The position numbers and the translations under genes are program-made. The notes under the pieces are model-generated. The model saw nothing but the letters and a program-made list of their open reading frames with translations. It did no database searches and was not told where the DNA came from. Below, one piece after another: positions 55,269 to 64,000 of a stretch of DNA of 64,000 nt; the stretch's first letter is position 1; every line of letters begins with the position of its first letter. The DNA is taken from positions 1,178,001 to 1,242,000 of the forward strand of contig CP003801.1 of assembly GCA_000299115.1 (NCBI GenBank), in the 5' to 3' direction. This DNA comes from an alpha proteobacterium HIMB59 (lineage in GTDB: Bacteria > Pseudomonadota > Alphaproteobacteria > HIMB59).

Positions 55269-56210
55269 CTACTTCATAAAGAGATCAATTTGATCTCTGT
55301 TATTAGCGATATAAGCAGTAGCAGCTTCAGCGTGAGTCATGCCACCGTTATCAACGTAGTTAGCCATTTCACCAATATTACCTGATGTAAATTCCATTTT
55401 TGTGTAGAACTTATATGCAGATGTATGAGTGATTGGGAACTTGATGTGTGCTGCTTTCTTTAACCAACCGATTGGAGAACCACAACCAGTAGTTTCTAAA
55501 GAACCACCGTCTTCAAGTCTACAACCTTGGAAGAACTCTGGGAATTCGATAAATACGAAACCTTCAGCATCAGTAAAGTTTGGTGTCCAGTTAAAGATCA
55601 CAGTACCTCTACCTTCTTTTTTAGCAGCAGCTAATTCAGCCCATAATGCATCAGCACTACCAGCAAACTTAACCATCCACTTATCATCTAAGCCAAGACC
55701 CTTAAGTCTGTTAGGCATCACGTCTGTGTGCCACTCATAAGGACCTTCAAGCCATCTTCCTTTGCCTTCTGAGTCAGGAGTTTGGAAGTTAGCTACACAC
55801 TCATCAGATTTTAAAGCTTCCCAATTTGGTAGGCCTGGGCAAAGATTTTCATCGATAACCCACTGTGGAACACCCATATCTTCTAGGGTTGGAGCTGCGT
55901 GTGAACCAGCATCAATTAGACCACCTTTGTCCATAGCTTCGTAGAAAGGTTTAGCCATAGTTGACTGCCAAGTTTCATGTGCAACATGCAATTCACCAAC
56001 ACGAACAGCTTCATATCTAGTAGCTGATTCTGATGGTACTAATTCAACATCGTATCCAAGCTCTTCAAAAGCTTGCTTCATAACATTAGCCATAACAATT
56101 TGGCTTGACCAGTTTAAAACTGGAATTCTAATTGGATCAGCTGCTTTAGCTACAGTAGATAAACCAGCTAATAAAACTAGAGTGTAAAATAATGAAAGTA
56201 GTTTTTTCAT
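55269..56210 (-). CDS. tmoX: TMAO-binding periplasmic protein
   Basis: 313 residues. A clear signal peptide (MKKLLSLFYTLVLLAGLSTVAKA) is followed by an OpuAC-type substrate-binding fold. Aromatic residues suited to cation-pi binding are frequent (VLNWSSQIV, HETWQSTM, NWTPNFTDAE). The cysteine pairs ENLCPGLPNWEALKSDEC and GCRLEDGGSLETTGC would form disulfides in the periplasm. A GGAGGA site precedes the ATG. TMAO specificity rests mainly on its operon with tdm; glycine betaine is the alternative. Confidence 0.9.
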   Translation of the reverse strand: MKKLLSLFYTLVLLAGLSTVAKAADPIRIPVLNWSSQIVMANVMKQAFEELGYDVELVPSESATRYEAVRVGELHVAHETWQSTMAKPFYEAMDKGGLIDAGSHAAPTLEDMGVPQWVIDENLCPGLPNWEALKSDECVANFQTPDSEGKGRWLEGPYEWHTDVMPNRLKGLGLDDKWMVKFAGSADALWAELAAAKKEGRGTVIFNWTPNFTDAEGFVFIEFPEFFQGCRLEDGGSLETTGCGSPIGWLKKAAHIKFPITHTSAYKFYTKMEFTSGNIGEMANYVDNGGMTHAEAATAYIANNRDQIDLFMK

Positions 56211-56290
56211 TTATTCCTCCATTTCCTATTATAATAGTTAAGTAATATTATGATAATTATTCATGTCGTTGAAGCGAAAAAATTCATATA

Positions 56291-57385
56291 GTGAAACAAA
56301 ATATACTTCAAAAAATGAAAAAACTTGATAACAAGCAAATTTATATCAACAGGCAATATTTAATAAATAACTACGATATTTTAAAAAAAAAAGCAGAAAA
56401 CTCTAAGATCATGTCTGTGATTAAAGGGGATGCCTACGGACATGGTATCCAACAATGCTCTGATGTGCTTGAGAAAAATGGTTGTAATCATTTTTATGTA
56501 GCCCGCTTGGATGATGCAATTAGTTTAAGAAAAAAACATCAAAAAAAGATAAATATATATTTGCTGTCTGGGACTATATCCAAGGAAATCTGTGGTTATA
56601 TAAAGCGATACGAAATTACTCCGATCATTAATAATTTAAAACAATTGGAGATCTTTAATAGATTTATTCCTCATACTAAATTTGTTTTACATTTTGATAC
56701 AGGAATGAATCGTTTAGGGTTTAAAATTGAAGAAATAAATCAAATAAAAGAACTATCAATTTTAAAAAATGTTCAATTTTTAATGACTCATTTATCCTCA
56801 GCAGATGAACAGAATATAAAAGAATGTCGATTTCAACTAAATCAATTAAAAAGAATTAATAAACTTTTTAATAAACCCTTAAGTATTGCGAACTCATCAG
56901 GAATTTTTTTAGGAAAATCTTTTCACTTAAATTATGTAAGGCCTGGTAAGAGTCTTTATGGGATAAATCCATTTTTAAAAAAATCTTTTGGATTAAAAGG
57001 TGTTATGAGTATCTATGCTCCAATTTTACAAATTACCTCAATAAAGAAAGGTCAAACTGTAGGATACAGCAAAACATTTAAAGCCAAAAAAAATATTAAG
57101 GTTGCCACAGTTGACTTTGGTTACTCAGATGGCTATTTGAGATCTGGAAGTAATCGTACCAAGGTTTTCATCGATGGAATAATTTGTAATGTGCTAGGAA
57201 GAGTGTCTATGGACCTAATTACTATCGATGTATCTAATGTAGATGAAAACAGTTTATATCTTGGAAAGCCTGTAGAAATTTTAGGAGAAAATCAATCTTG
57301 TGAAGACTTAGCTCTAGAACTAGGTACTAACGAACATGAAGTTTTAATTTCTTTAGGTAAGAATTCTAAAAAAGTATATATTTAA
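56291..57385 (+). CDS. alr: Alanine racemase
   Basis: 364 residues from a GTG at 56291, or about 356 from the ATG at 56315 (MKKLDNKQIYINRQ), which is as likely. The PLP lysine is in SVIKGDAYGHG, the substrate site includes HFDTGMNRLGF and RPGKSLYGINPF, and the second catalytic tyrosine is in TVGYSKTF. It supplies D-alanine for peptidoglycan. It is divergent from tmoX and 4 nt upstream of an acyl-CoA dehydrogenase gene with which it is probably cotranscribed. Confidence 0.92.
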   Translation: MKQNILQKMKKLDNKQIYINRQYLINNYDILKKKAENSKIMSVIKGDAYGHGIQQCSDVLEKNGCNHFYVARLDDAISLRKKHQKKINIYLLSGTISKEICGYIKRYEITPIINNLKQLEIFNRFIPHTKFVLHFDTGMNRLGFKIEEINQIKELSILKNVQFLMTHLSSADEQNIKECRFQLNQLKRINKLFNKPLSIANSSGIFLGKSFHLNYVRPGKSLYGINPFLKKSFGLKGVMSIYAPILQITSIKKGQTVGYSKTFKAKKNIKVATVDFGYSDGYLRSGSNRTKVFIDGIICNVLGRVSMDLITIDVSNVDENSLYLGKPVEILGENQSCEDLALELGTNEHEVLISLGKNSKKVYI

Positions 57386-57389
57386 AAAA

Positions 57390-59159
57390 ATGTATGAGGC
57401 TCCAGTAAAAGATTTAAATTTTGTCATTAAAAATCTAATTAATTTAGATGAACTATCAAATATTCCTGATTATCAAGAATTTTCAGATGACTTAGTTGAT
57501 GCAATATTAGAAGAAGCTGGAAAAATAGGCTCTGAAGTTCTCGATCCTTGTAACTTATCCGGAGATCATGAGGGTTCAAAAAGGCTCGATACTGGAGAAG
57601 TAAAAACACCCAAAGGATATAAAGAGGCATATGAGAGCCTAAGAGATGGCGGTTGGTTTGGTCTAGAGGCAAAGGAACAATTTGGTGGTCAGCAAATTCC
57701 AGTAACTTTATCAGCAGCTGTTAATGAAATTTGGCATAGTTCTAATATGTCCTTAGCACTTTGTCATTTGCTTACTCAAGGGCTGATTTATGCTTTACAA
57801 AAATCAGCTTCAGAAGATCAAAGGAATTTCTTTATTCCTAAGCTAGCCTCGGGGGTGTGGACAGGGACTATGAATTTAACTGAACCTCAATCCGGAACTG
57901 ATTTATCCTCAATTAAAACAAAAGCCGTAAAAGAAAATGGTCATTATAAAATTACTGGTCAAAAAATTTATATTACTTACGGAGAACATGATCTTTCAGA
58001 AAATATTATTCATTTAGTTCTTGCCAGAACACCTAATGCACCCGACGGTAATAAAGGTATATCAGTTTTTATAGTTCCAAAATTTATTCCAAATGAAGAT
58101 GGTAGTATAGGTCAAAAAAATGATGTTACCTGCCTTTCCATTGAAAAAAAACTTGGGGTAAAAGGTTCTCCTACTGCTGTTCTTCAATTTGGTGAGAACG
58201 GTGGTGCGATTGGCTATCTTGTTGGTGAGGAAAACCAAGGTTTAAATATAATGTTTGAAATGATGAACCATGCAAGATTTTCTGTTGGAGTTCAAGGTTT
58301 GGCGGTTTCAGAAAGAGCTTATCAACAATCTAAAATGTATGCTTTTGATCGAGTTCAAGGGATACCTATTGATGGTAAAAAAGGCGACCCAATTATCGAT
58401 CATCCTGATGTACTAAGATTAGCTTCCACGATGAAATCTGAAGTTGAAGCTATGCGTGCACTTGCAATCTATGGTGGTTTTGCTTTGGATATGACCAAAT
58501 CCTCTCAGAGTGAATATTGGGATACTAAGTCCTCATTGATGATACCGATAATTAAAGGATGGTTAACAGAAAGATCTCTTGAGATTACATCAAATGCTAT
58601 TCAAATTCATGGAGGAATGGGTTTTATTGAAGAAACTGGAATAGCTCAACATTATAGAGATGCAAGAATTCTTCCTATTTATGAAGGCACAACAGCAATT
58701 CAGGCAAATGACTTAGTATTTAGAAAAACTCTAAGAGATAACGGGAAAGCCATAACTGACCTAATTACTGAAATAAATACAGAGGTAACAGAAATTTCAA
58801 AATCAGATGACAAAAATCTTCAGAATATCTGTAGTAAAATGAAGGTATCAATTGAGACAACTAATAAAGTAATTAATCATATTGTTTCAATTTCAAACAA
58901 TAAAAAGAGACCAGCCGTTTCTGGAGTCAATTATTTGATGATGCTCGGTTATGTTTTTGGTGGATGGATGATGATGAAAACTGCATCTAGATCAATTGAT
59001 TTGAAAAATAAAAATGAAATGGATGAAGAATTTTTAAATGCTAAAATCTCCAGCTCAATGATTTACTTCTCCAGCATTCTCCCAAAAATTGAAAGTCTTT
59101 CTTCTATCATCTTACAAGGTGATGAGGATGTTCTTTCTATGAAAAAAAACTGGCTTTAG
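57390..59159 (+). CDS. Long acyl-CoA dehydrogenase (DmdC/AcdB-like)
   Basis: 589 residues against about 380 for ordinary acyl-CoA dehydrogenases, with the C-terminal extension of the DmdC-like group. Visible are GTMNLTEPQSGTDLSSI (flavin loop), the FAD-binding EEASN-type segment, and the catalytic-glutamate region RDARILPIYEGTTAIQANDL. The group includes 3-methylmercaptopropionyl-CoA dehydrogenase and several fatty acyl enzymes, so substrate is not fixed. It converges on the ETF-QO gene with 1 nt between, in keeping with ETF as its electron acceptor. Confidence 0.85.
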   Translation: MYEAPVKDLNFVIKNLINLDELSNIPDYQEFSDDLVDAILEEAGKIGSEVLDPCNLSGDHEGSKRLDTGEVKTPKGYKEAYESLRDGGWFGLEAKEQFGGQQIPVTLSAAVNEIWHSSNMSLALCHLLTQGLIYALQKSASEDQRNFFIPKLASGVWTGTMNLTEPQSGTDLSSIKTKAVKENGHYKITGQKIYITYGEHDLSENIIHLVLARTPNAPDGNKGISVFIVPKFIPNEDGSIGQKNDVTCLSIEKKLGVKGSPTAVLQFGENGGAIGYLVGEENQGLNIMFEMMNHARFSVGVQGLAVSERAYQQSKMYAFDRVQGIPIDGKKGDPIIDHPDVLRLASTMKSEVEAMRALAIYGGFALDMTKSSQSEYWDTKSSLMIPIIKGWLTERSLEITSNAIQIHGGMGFIEETGIAQHYRDARILPIYEGTTAIQANDLVFRKTLRDNGKAITDLITEINTEVTEISKSDDKNLQNICSKMKVSIETTNKVINHIVSISNNKKRPAVSGVNYLMMLGYVFGGWMMMKTASRSIDLKNKNEMDEEFLNAKISSSMIYFSSILPKIESLSSIILQGDEDVLSMKKNWL

Positions 59160-60797
59160 CTAAGTTCCAGAATACATCGGACCACCCCCACCCTCAGGAG
59201 CAACCCAATCAATATTTTGTGAAGGTTCTTTAATATCACAAGTTTTACAATGAATGCAGTTTTGTGAATTAATTTTAAGGTATTGTTTATTTGTTTCAGG
59301 GTTTAATTCAACTTCATAAACACCCGCGGGACAATATCTTTGTGCAGGCTCATCATACTGTTCTAGAGTATATGTAGTTGTAAGTTCAGAGTCTTTCAGT
59401 AACAAATGACAAGGTTGATTTTCAGCATGATTAGTCCCAGATAAATAAACAGAACTTGGTTTATCAAATGTAAACTGATTATCGTATTTGGGGTATTCTA
59501 TTTTTTTTGAATTTTTTGCTAATTCTAAACTTTCGTGATCTGCATGATCATGCTGCAGAGTCAGTGGTAGTTTTCCAGCAAATATTTTCTGATCAATTCC
59601 AGTAAATATCATCCCTGGTATCAAGCCCCATTTAAAACTAGGTTTAACATTTCGAGCTTGATTCAATTCTTCATAAAGCCAGGAATTTTTAAATTCTTTT
59701 TCATAAATTGATAAATTTTCACCATCATTAATGTGCTTATCAATTACTTGAGCGGCTATAATTCCACTTTTCATAGCGGTATGTGAGCCTTTAATTTTCG
59801 GCATGTTTAATGTTCCTGCATCACAACCAATTAGTAGCGCCCCTGGCATATGCATTTGAGGAAGACTTTGAATTCCTCCTTCAATAAGAGCTCTTGCTCC
59901 ATATGAAATTCTTTTTCCACCAGTTAACAATTTTTTTATTTCTGGATGAGTTTTAAATTGTTGGAATTCATCATATGGAGACAAATAAGGATTTTTGTAA
60001 TCTAGTCCAATGACATAACCTAAAAATAATTGATTATTTTCTGCGTGATAACAAAAACTTCCTCCATAGGTATCATTTTCTAAAGGCCAACCAACACTAT
60101 GCATAATTTTACCTAATTGATGATTTTCTGAATTAATCTCCCATATTTCTTTGAAACCAATCCCATATTGTTGAGGCGATTTATTGTTTGCATCTAAATT
60201 AAATTTTTTAATGACTTCTTTTCCTAAATGCCCCCTACAACCCTCGGATAATACAGTTACTTTTCCTTTAATATTTATACCAGGTTCAAAATTATCTTTG
60301 GGATTTCCATCCTTATCAAGACCCATATCTCCAGTTTGAATTCCTGAAACTTCTCCTTTTTCATTAAAAATTAATTTACTTGCTGCAAATCCAGGAAAAA
60401 TTTCTACACCTAAATTTTCAGCAAACTCTCCTAACCACTTACATAAATTAGACAGACTAATAATATAGTTATCATGATTTTGTAATGACTGTGGAAGAAG
60501 AAAGTTAGGAACCTTAAAACTTTTTGCTTTAGTTAAAAATAAAAATTCCTCTGATTTTATTTTCGTATTAATTGGTGCATCAAGCTCTCTCCAATTAGGG
60601 ATTAATTCATCAAGAGCTTTTGTCTCAAATACATTACCACTTAAAATATGAGCACCCACCTCAGCAGATTTTTCTAACAAGCAAACAGATAATTCATTAT
60701 TTAATTGTTTAAGTTTAATGGCTGTAGAAAGTCCAGCTGGTCCAGCCCCAACTATTACAACATCATAAGTCATTTCCTCTCTTTGGATTTCACTCAT
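59160..60797 (-). CDS. Electron transfer flavoprotein-ubiquinone oxidoreductase
   Basis: 545 residues. The FAD fold DVVIVGAGPAGLSTAIKLKQ is near the start, and the 4Fe-4S cysteines lie in CPAGVYEV and QNCIHCKTCDIKEPS at the C-terminus, followed by the conserved WVAPEGGGGPMYSGT end. It passes electrons from ETF to ubiquinone at the inner membrane. It lies 22 nt after etfA, so etfB-etfA-ETF-QO form one operon. Confidence 0.95.
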   Translation of the reverse strand: MSEIQREEMTYDVVIVGAGPAGLSTAIKLKQLNNELSVCLLEKSAEVGAHILSGNVFETKALDELIPNWRELDAPINTKIKSEEFLFLTKAKSFKVPNFLLPQSLQNHDNYIISLSNLCKWLGEFAENLGVEIFPGFAASKLIFNEKGEVSGIQTGDMGLDKDGNPKDNFEPGINIKGKVTVLSEGCRGHLGKEVIKKFNLDANNKSPQQYGIGFKEIWEINSENHQLGKIMHSVGWPLENDTYGGSFCYHAENNQLFLGYVIGLDYKNPYLSPYDEFQQFKTHPEIKKLLTGGKRISYGARALIEGGIQSLPQMHMPGALLIGCDAGTLNMPKIKGSHTAMKSGIIAAQVIDKHINDGENLSIYEKEFKNSWLYEELNQARNVKPSFKWGLIPGMIFTGIDQKIFAGKLPLTLQHDHADHESLELAKNSKKIEYPKYDNQFTFDKPSSVYLSGTNHAENQPCHLLLKDSELTTTYTLEQYDEPAQRYCPAGVYEVELNPETNKQYLKINSQNCIHCKTCDIKEPSQNIDWVAPEGGGGPMYSGT

Positions 60798-60819
60798 AAA
60801 TTTAACTATATACTAAAAA

Positions 60820-61773
60820 TTAAGATTCTATTTTATTAAGAAGGTCCAATTCTTTGATGATTTCAGGAATTGCTTGGAATAAATCAGTGGAAAGTCCATA
60901 ATCTGCTATTCCGAATATAGGCGCTTCGGCATCTTTGTTTATAGCGACTATCACTTTACTATCTTTCATACCGGCCAAATGTTGAATCGCCCCTGAAATA
61001 CCTACTGCGATATATAATTCTGGCGCAACCATTTTTCCTGTTTGTCCTACTTGGTATTCATTTCCAATATAACCTGAGTCCACTGCAGCTCTTGAAGCCC
61101 CTACTGCAGCGTTCAGTTTATCAGCCAAGTCATAAAGCAATTTAAAATTATCAGAGTTTTCCATACCTCTTCCGCCTGAGACGACAACTCTGGCATTTCC
61201 TAAATCAGGTCGGTCACTTTTGGAAACCTCTCTACCAATAAATTTTGTGTGAGTTTCACTATCTAAAAATTGGACTTCTTCAGTGGAAGCATTGCCCCCG
61301 CTTTCTTCACATTTATCAAAAGCAGTTGGGCGAACAGTAAGCAAATTTATTTGTTGATTTGTTTCAACTGTTGATATGGCGTTACCTGCATAGATAGGTC
61401 TGACGAAAGTATTATTATTTTTGATTTCTATAACATCACTGATCTGAGTGACATCTAATAACGCCGATAATCTCGGAAGGAGATTTTTTCCAAAAGTTGA
61501 AGCTGGAGCCAAGATATGAGTGTAGTTTTTTGAAATATTAGAAATTATTGGTGCCATGATTTCAGGAATTGGATTTTCTAATTTTTCATGATCACATTTT
61601 AAAATTTTTGATACTTTTTGAAGAGAGTGACAATTGTTAATCAAATTATCAATACTGTTACCTAAAATTATAAGATGTATCTCATCATTAAATTTTGTAG
61701 CTGCACTAATAGTATTTAATGTTGAACTTTTTAAATTATGGTTATCGTGTTCGGCTATTACTAAAACTGTCAT
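60820..61773 (-). CDS. etfA: Electron transfer flavoprotein alpha subunit
   Basis: 317 residues. The FAD-binding C-terminal domain shows VVSGGRGMENSDNF, GASRAAVDSGYIGNEYQVGQTGK and APELYIAVGISGAIQHLAGM. With EtfB it forms the soluble electron carrier for acyl-CoA dehydrogenases and for dimethylglycine and sarcosine dehydrogenases. It is adjacent to etfB with no spacing. Confidence 0.96.
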   Translation of the reverse strand: MTVLVIAEHDNHNLKSSTLNTISAATKFNDEIHLIILGNSIDNLINNCHSLQKVSKILKCDHEKLENPIPEIMAPIISNISKNYTHILAPASTFGKNLLPRLSALLDVTQISDVIEIKNNNTFVRPIYAGNAISTVETNQQINLLTVRPTAFDKCEESGGNASTEEVQFLDSETHTKFIGREVSKSDRPDLGNARVVVSGGRGMENSDNFKLLYDLADKLNAAVGASRAAVDSGYIGNEYQVGQTGKMVAPELYIAVGISGAIQHLAGMKDSKVIVAINKDAEAPIFGIADYGLSTDLFQAIPEIIKELDLLNKIES

Positions 61774-62523
61774 TTAAATAACTTTTGCCTCATATTTTAA
61801 TTTTTGAACTAATTCTTTAACATCACTGACCATAATACCTGCCTCGCGCTTAGGTGGTTCGGCTACATTTAAAACTTTAATTTTTGATTCAGTATCAATT
61901 CCAAGTGTATCTATTTCAATAATATCTAGAGGTTTCTTTTTAGCCTTCATAATATTTGGTAGAGATGCAAATCGAGGAGTATTCAATCTTAGGTCACATG
62001 TTAAAACAGCAGGCAAACTAGTTTCAAGTTTTTCAATTCCTTCATCTATCTCTCTTGAAATGAGTAATTTATTATCTTCTATTTTTAGTTTGGAAATAAA
62101 GCATCCTTGTGGCCAATTCATTAAAGCGGATAAAATTTGACCAGTTTGATTTGAGTCATCATCAATTGCTTGTTTGCCCAATAAAACTAAATCAGGATTT
62201 TCTTTTTCAATTATTTTAACTAGAGTTTTAGCTACAGCCAGAGGTTCTAAAGTGTTTGAGCTCTTAACTAAAATTGAGCGATCAATACCCATAGCCATAG
62301 AAGTTCTAAGCACATCTTGAGATTTATCATCACCTATAGTAACTGCAATAGTCTCAGTAGCTAAACCTTGTTCTTTTAGTTTAACCGCTTCCTCAATAGC
62401 ATTTTCATCCGGTGGATTAACAGACATTTTTACATTCTGTGTTTCAACTCCGGAGTTATCACTTTTAACTCGAATTTGAACTTTGTAATCAACTACTCTT
62501 TTGACGGCAACTAAAACTTTCAT
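61774..62523 (-). CDS. etfB: Electron transfer flavoprotein beta subunit
   Basis: 249 residues. It starts MKVLVAVKRVVDYKVQIRVK, as EtfB proteins do, and has the conserved KMSVNPPDENAIEEAVKLKE and the DLVLLGKQAIDDDSNQTGQ AMP-site segment plus the DLRLNTPRFASLPNIMKAKKKP recognition loop. It is the first gene of the ETF operon and is divergent from the Nudix gene. Confidence 0.96.
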   Translation of the reverse strand: MKVLVAVKRVVDYKVQIRVKSDNSGVETQNVKMSVNPPDENAIEEAVKLKEQGLATETIAVTIGDDKSQDVLRTSMAMGIDRSILVKSSNTLEPLAVAKTLVKIIEKENPDLVLLGKQAIDDDSNQTGQILSALMNWPQGCFISKLKIEDNKLLISREIDEGIEKLETSLPAVLTCDLRLNTPRFASLPNIMKAKKKPLDIIEIDTLGIDTESKIKVLNVAEPPKREAGIMVSDVKELVQKLKYEAKVI

Positions 62524-62576
62524 TTGGAATTGAATAAAATAAACTATGTAAAATAAGTTACAAGATCCAAACGAGA

Positions 62577-63122
62577 ATGAATAAAATAAAAAAAAAGAAA
62601 ATTTATAAAAATATTTATGAACTAGAGATCAATTTTGATCAAAAAGATAAGTCTAAAAATATTAAAGAAAACTACATTTTTAATGGAAGAAGCGTCTCAG
62701 CAATCTGTTTTAATAGAAAAATAAAAGTATTTTATTTTATAAGACAATTTAGACCTAATTACTTTTTTAATAACACTAAAAGATATCCCTTAGAAATAGT
62801 GGCAGGTGGGATTAAAAAAAAAGAGACCAGTAGACAAGCAGTACTAAGAGAAATTCATGAAGAGCTGGGTGTTCAAGCTTTATCGGTCAAAAAGATAGAC
62901 TCACTGATAATTGCCCCAGATTGCCTAGAAGAAATTACTGATATTTATTTGGCTGAGGTACCTATAATTAACACATTCAAGATTATTAATACTGAAGAAG
63001 GGGAGTATATAGATATATTGCCTCTTAAAAAAAAAGAAGTTCTGGATCTTATTGATAGTAAAAAAACACAAAATATAGTTACTAAATTTGCTTTATTAAA
63101 AATAAGAGAACTTAAGCTTTAA
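62577..63122 (+). CDS. Nudix hydrolase, ADP-ribose pyrophosphatase-like
   Basis: 181 residues. The Nudix box is complete: GGIKKKETSRQAVLREIHEELGV with REIHEELG. The context IVAGGIKK and LIIAPDCLEEITDIYLAEV resembles the NudF/NudK-type sugar-nucleotide hydrolases. A basic N-terminus (MNKIKKKKIYKNIYE) is unusual. The substrate is not certain. Its stop overlaps the convergent dehydrogenase gene by 11 nt. Confidence 0.87.
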   Translation: MNKIKKKKIYKNIYELEINFDQKDKSKNIKENYIFNGRSVSAICFNRKIKVFYFIRQFRPNYFFNNTKRYPLEIVAGGIKKKETSRQAVLREIHEELGVQALSVKKIDSLIIAPDCLEEITDIYLAEVPIINTFKIINTEEGEYIDILPLKKKEVLDLIDSKKTQNIVTKFALLKIRELKL

Positions 63123-64000
63123 TATTCTTCATTTGAGGATCGTAAAGAGCTTTTAAATGCACCTTGCAAGGCACCATCTCTGTTGCAATTTCTAATTCGT
63201 ATTCACCATCCAAAACAAATTGGTTATCTATAAATTCTGAACTTCTAATATACCCATATCCAACAGATTGCTTAATAGTATAGCCATATCCCCCGCTTGA
63301 AAGCCATCCAACTTGTTTCCCATTTCGGTAAATAGTTTCTCTTCCAAGAAGTATATGTTCTGGATCATCCACAGTAAAGGCTGCGAAAATCTTCTTAACG
63401 CCATTTTTCTTTTGATCAAGTAATGCTGATTTGCCAATAAAATCTTTGTTGCTTTTTAATTTAACTGCCCACCCCAATCCTGCTTCCAATGGGGTATGAT
63501 CGGGGCCAATATCAGAACCCCAAGCTCTATAGCCTTTTTCTAATCGGCAAGCCTCAATACATCTATATCCTGCATTAACTAGACCAAATTCTTCACCTGC
63601 TTCAAATAATTTATCATATACGTAATTCGCATCTTCTATTGGAAAATGAAGTTCCCATCCTAATTCACCCATATAGGTTATGCGAATGGCTCTAACAATT
63701 TTATCGCCAATATTAACTGATTGAGCTGTAGCAAAAGGAAATGATTCATTTGAAAGATCATTCGATGAAACCTTTTCTAAAATTTGTCGTGAATTGGGTC
63801 CCATTAATGAAAAAACAGATTTTTGATAAGTCACATTTTCAATTTTTACATCAGGAAAATTTGTGAGATTTCTTTTTATCCAATCAAAGTCGTGGGTCAT
63901 AAAGCCAGTTCCTGTTACTAAATAAAAACAATCATCCTCAATACGAGTAATGGTAACATCACACTCAATACCACCATGGTTATTTAACATTTGAGTATAT
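63112..64000 (-). CDS. Dimethylglycine/sarcosine dehydrogenase-like protein, C-terminal part
   Basis: Open to the window edge; at least 296 residues of the C-terminal GcvT-like THF-binding part are visible, and upstream codons in frame give YTQMLNNHGGIECDVTITR, the conserved family segment. Further marks are SLMGPNSRQILEKV, RITYMGELGWELHFP, CIEACRLEKGYRAWGSDIG and DFIGKSALLDQKK. The FAD part would lie beyond 64000. Such enzymes demethylate dimethylglycine or sarcosine and pass electrons to ETF, whose genes lie next to it. Confidence 0.88.
   Translation of the reverse strand, partial: YTQMLNNHGGIECDVTITRIEDDCFYLVTGTGFMTHDFDWIKRNLTNFPDVKIENVTYQKSVFSLMGPNSRQILEKVSSNDLSNESFPFATAQSVNIGDKIVRAIRITYMGELGWELHFPIEDANYVYDKLFEAGEEFGLVNAGYRCIEACRLEKGYRAWGSDIGPDHTPLEAGLGWAVKLKSNKDFIGKSALLDQKKNGVKKIFAAFTVDDPEHILLGRETIYRNGKQVGWLSSGGYGYTIKQSVGYGYIRSSEFIDNQFVLDGEYELEIATEMVPCKVHLKALYDPQMKNIKA

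Overview
The window is a dense, low-GC, streamlined bacterial chromosome segment. Intergenic gaps are short, many genes overlap by 1-10 nt, and TTG/GTG starts are used. Gene content (SUF operon, GlnB/GlnA/GlnE, tig-clpP, tyrS/anmK pair, ETF/ETF-QO, trimethylamine and TMAO catabolism) points to a free-living marine alphaproteobacterium of the SAR11-like kind (for example HIMB59 or AEGEAN-169 lineages). That placement is inference from gene content and base composition; no tree was built. There is no phage, IS element, rRNA or CRISPR array.

Layout. 1-1470: start of clpP (cut by the edge), tig, tRNA-Leu(TAG) and tRNA-His(GTG), all on the minus strand. 1536-5655: nitrogen control genes glnB, glnA and a short glnE. 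5646-10533: dusA, hisI, thrS and two EamA transporters. 10545-15771: one tightly overlapping SUF operon (sufB-C-D-S-T-A on the minus strand). 15833-19904: mnmA, a hydrolase, anmK and tyrS. From 19897 onward the window becomes an accessory region for amine, osmolyte and one-carbon metabolism.

Core of the accessory region. Tmm (44081) oxidises trimethylamine to TMAO. TmoX and two ABC transporter partners (52112-56210) import TMAO, and Tdm (49426) demethylates it to dimethylamine plus formaldehyde. GmaS (25248), MgsABC (35850-38727) and MgdABCD (38732-43851) convert monomethylamine through gamma-glutamylmethylamide and N-methylglutamate to methylene-THF and glutamate. An ammonium transporter sits divergently beside gmaS. 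No recognised dimethylamine monooxygenase is present, so the dimethylamine step is unassigned here.

Most interesting point. A second module at 27166-33624 copies the logic of the methylamine pathway: a glutamine-synthetase-like ligase, three glutamate-synthase-like subunits paralogous to MgsABC, a single FAD oxidoreductase instead of the four-subunit Mgd, and an unknown 160-residue protein. An IclR regulator lies between the two modules. A 19-bp palindrome TGTTTCAAATTATGAAACA occurs identically in front of both modules, and a looser copy precedes the regulator gene itself. This suggests one regulon with two parallel gamma-glutamyl-amine routes, the second with an unknown substrate. A third glutamine-synthetase-like gene (20914) is paired with a MetX-like hydrolase and has a class I amidotransferase nearby.

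The right end holds alr, a long acyl-CoA dehydrogenase, ETF-QO, etfA/etfB, a Nudix hydrolase, and the C-terminal half of a dimethylglycine/sarcosine-dehydrogenase-like protein cut by the window edge. ETF and ETF-QO could take electrons from such dehydrogenases. Several small genes were read by eye: 23360-23527, 23573-23749, 45431-45595 and the clpP fragment.
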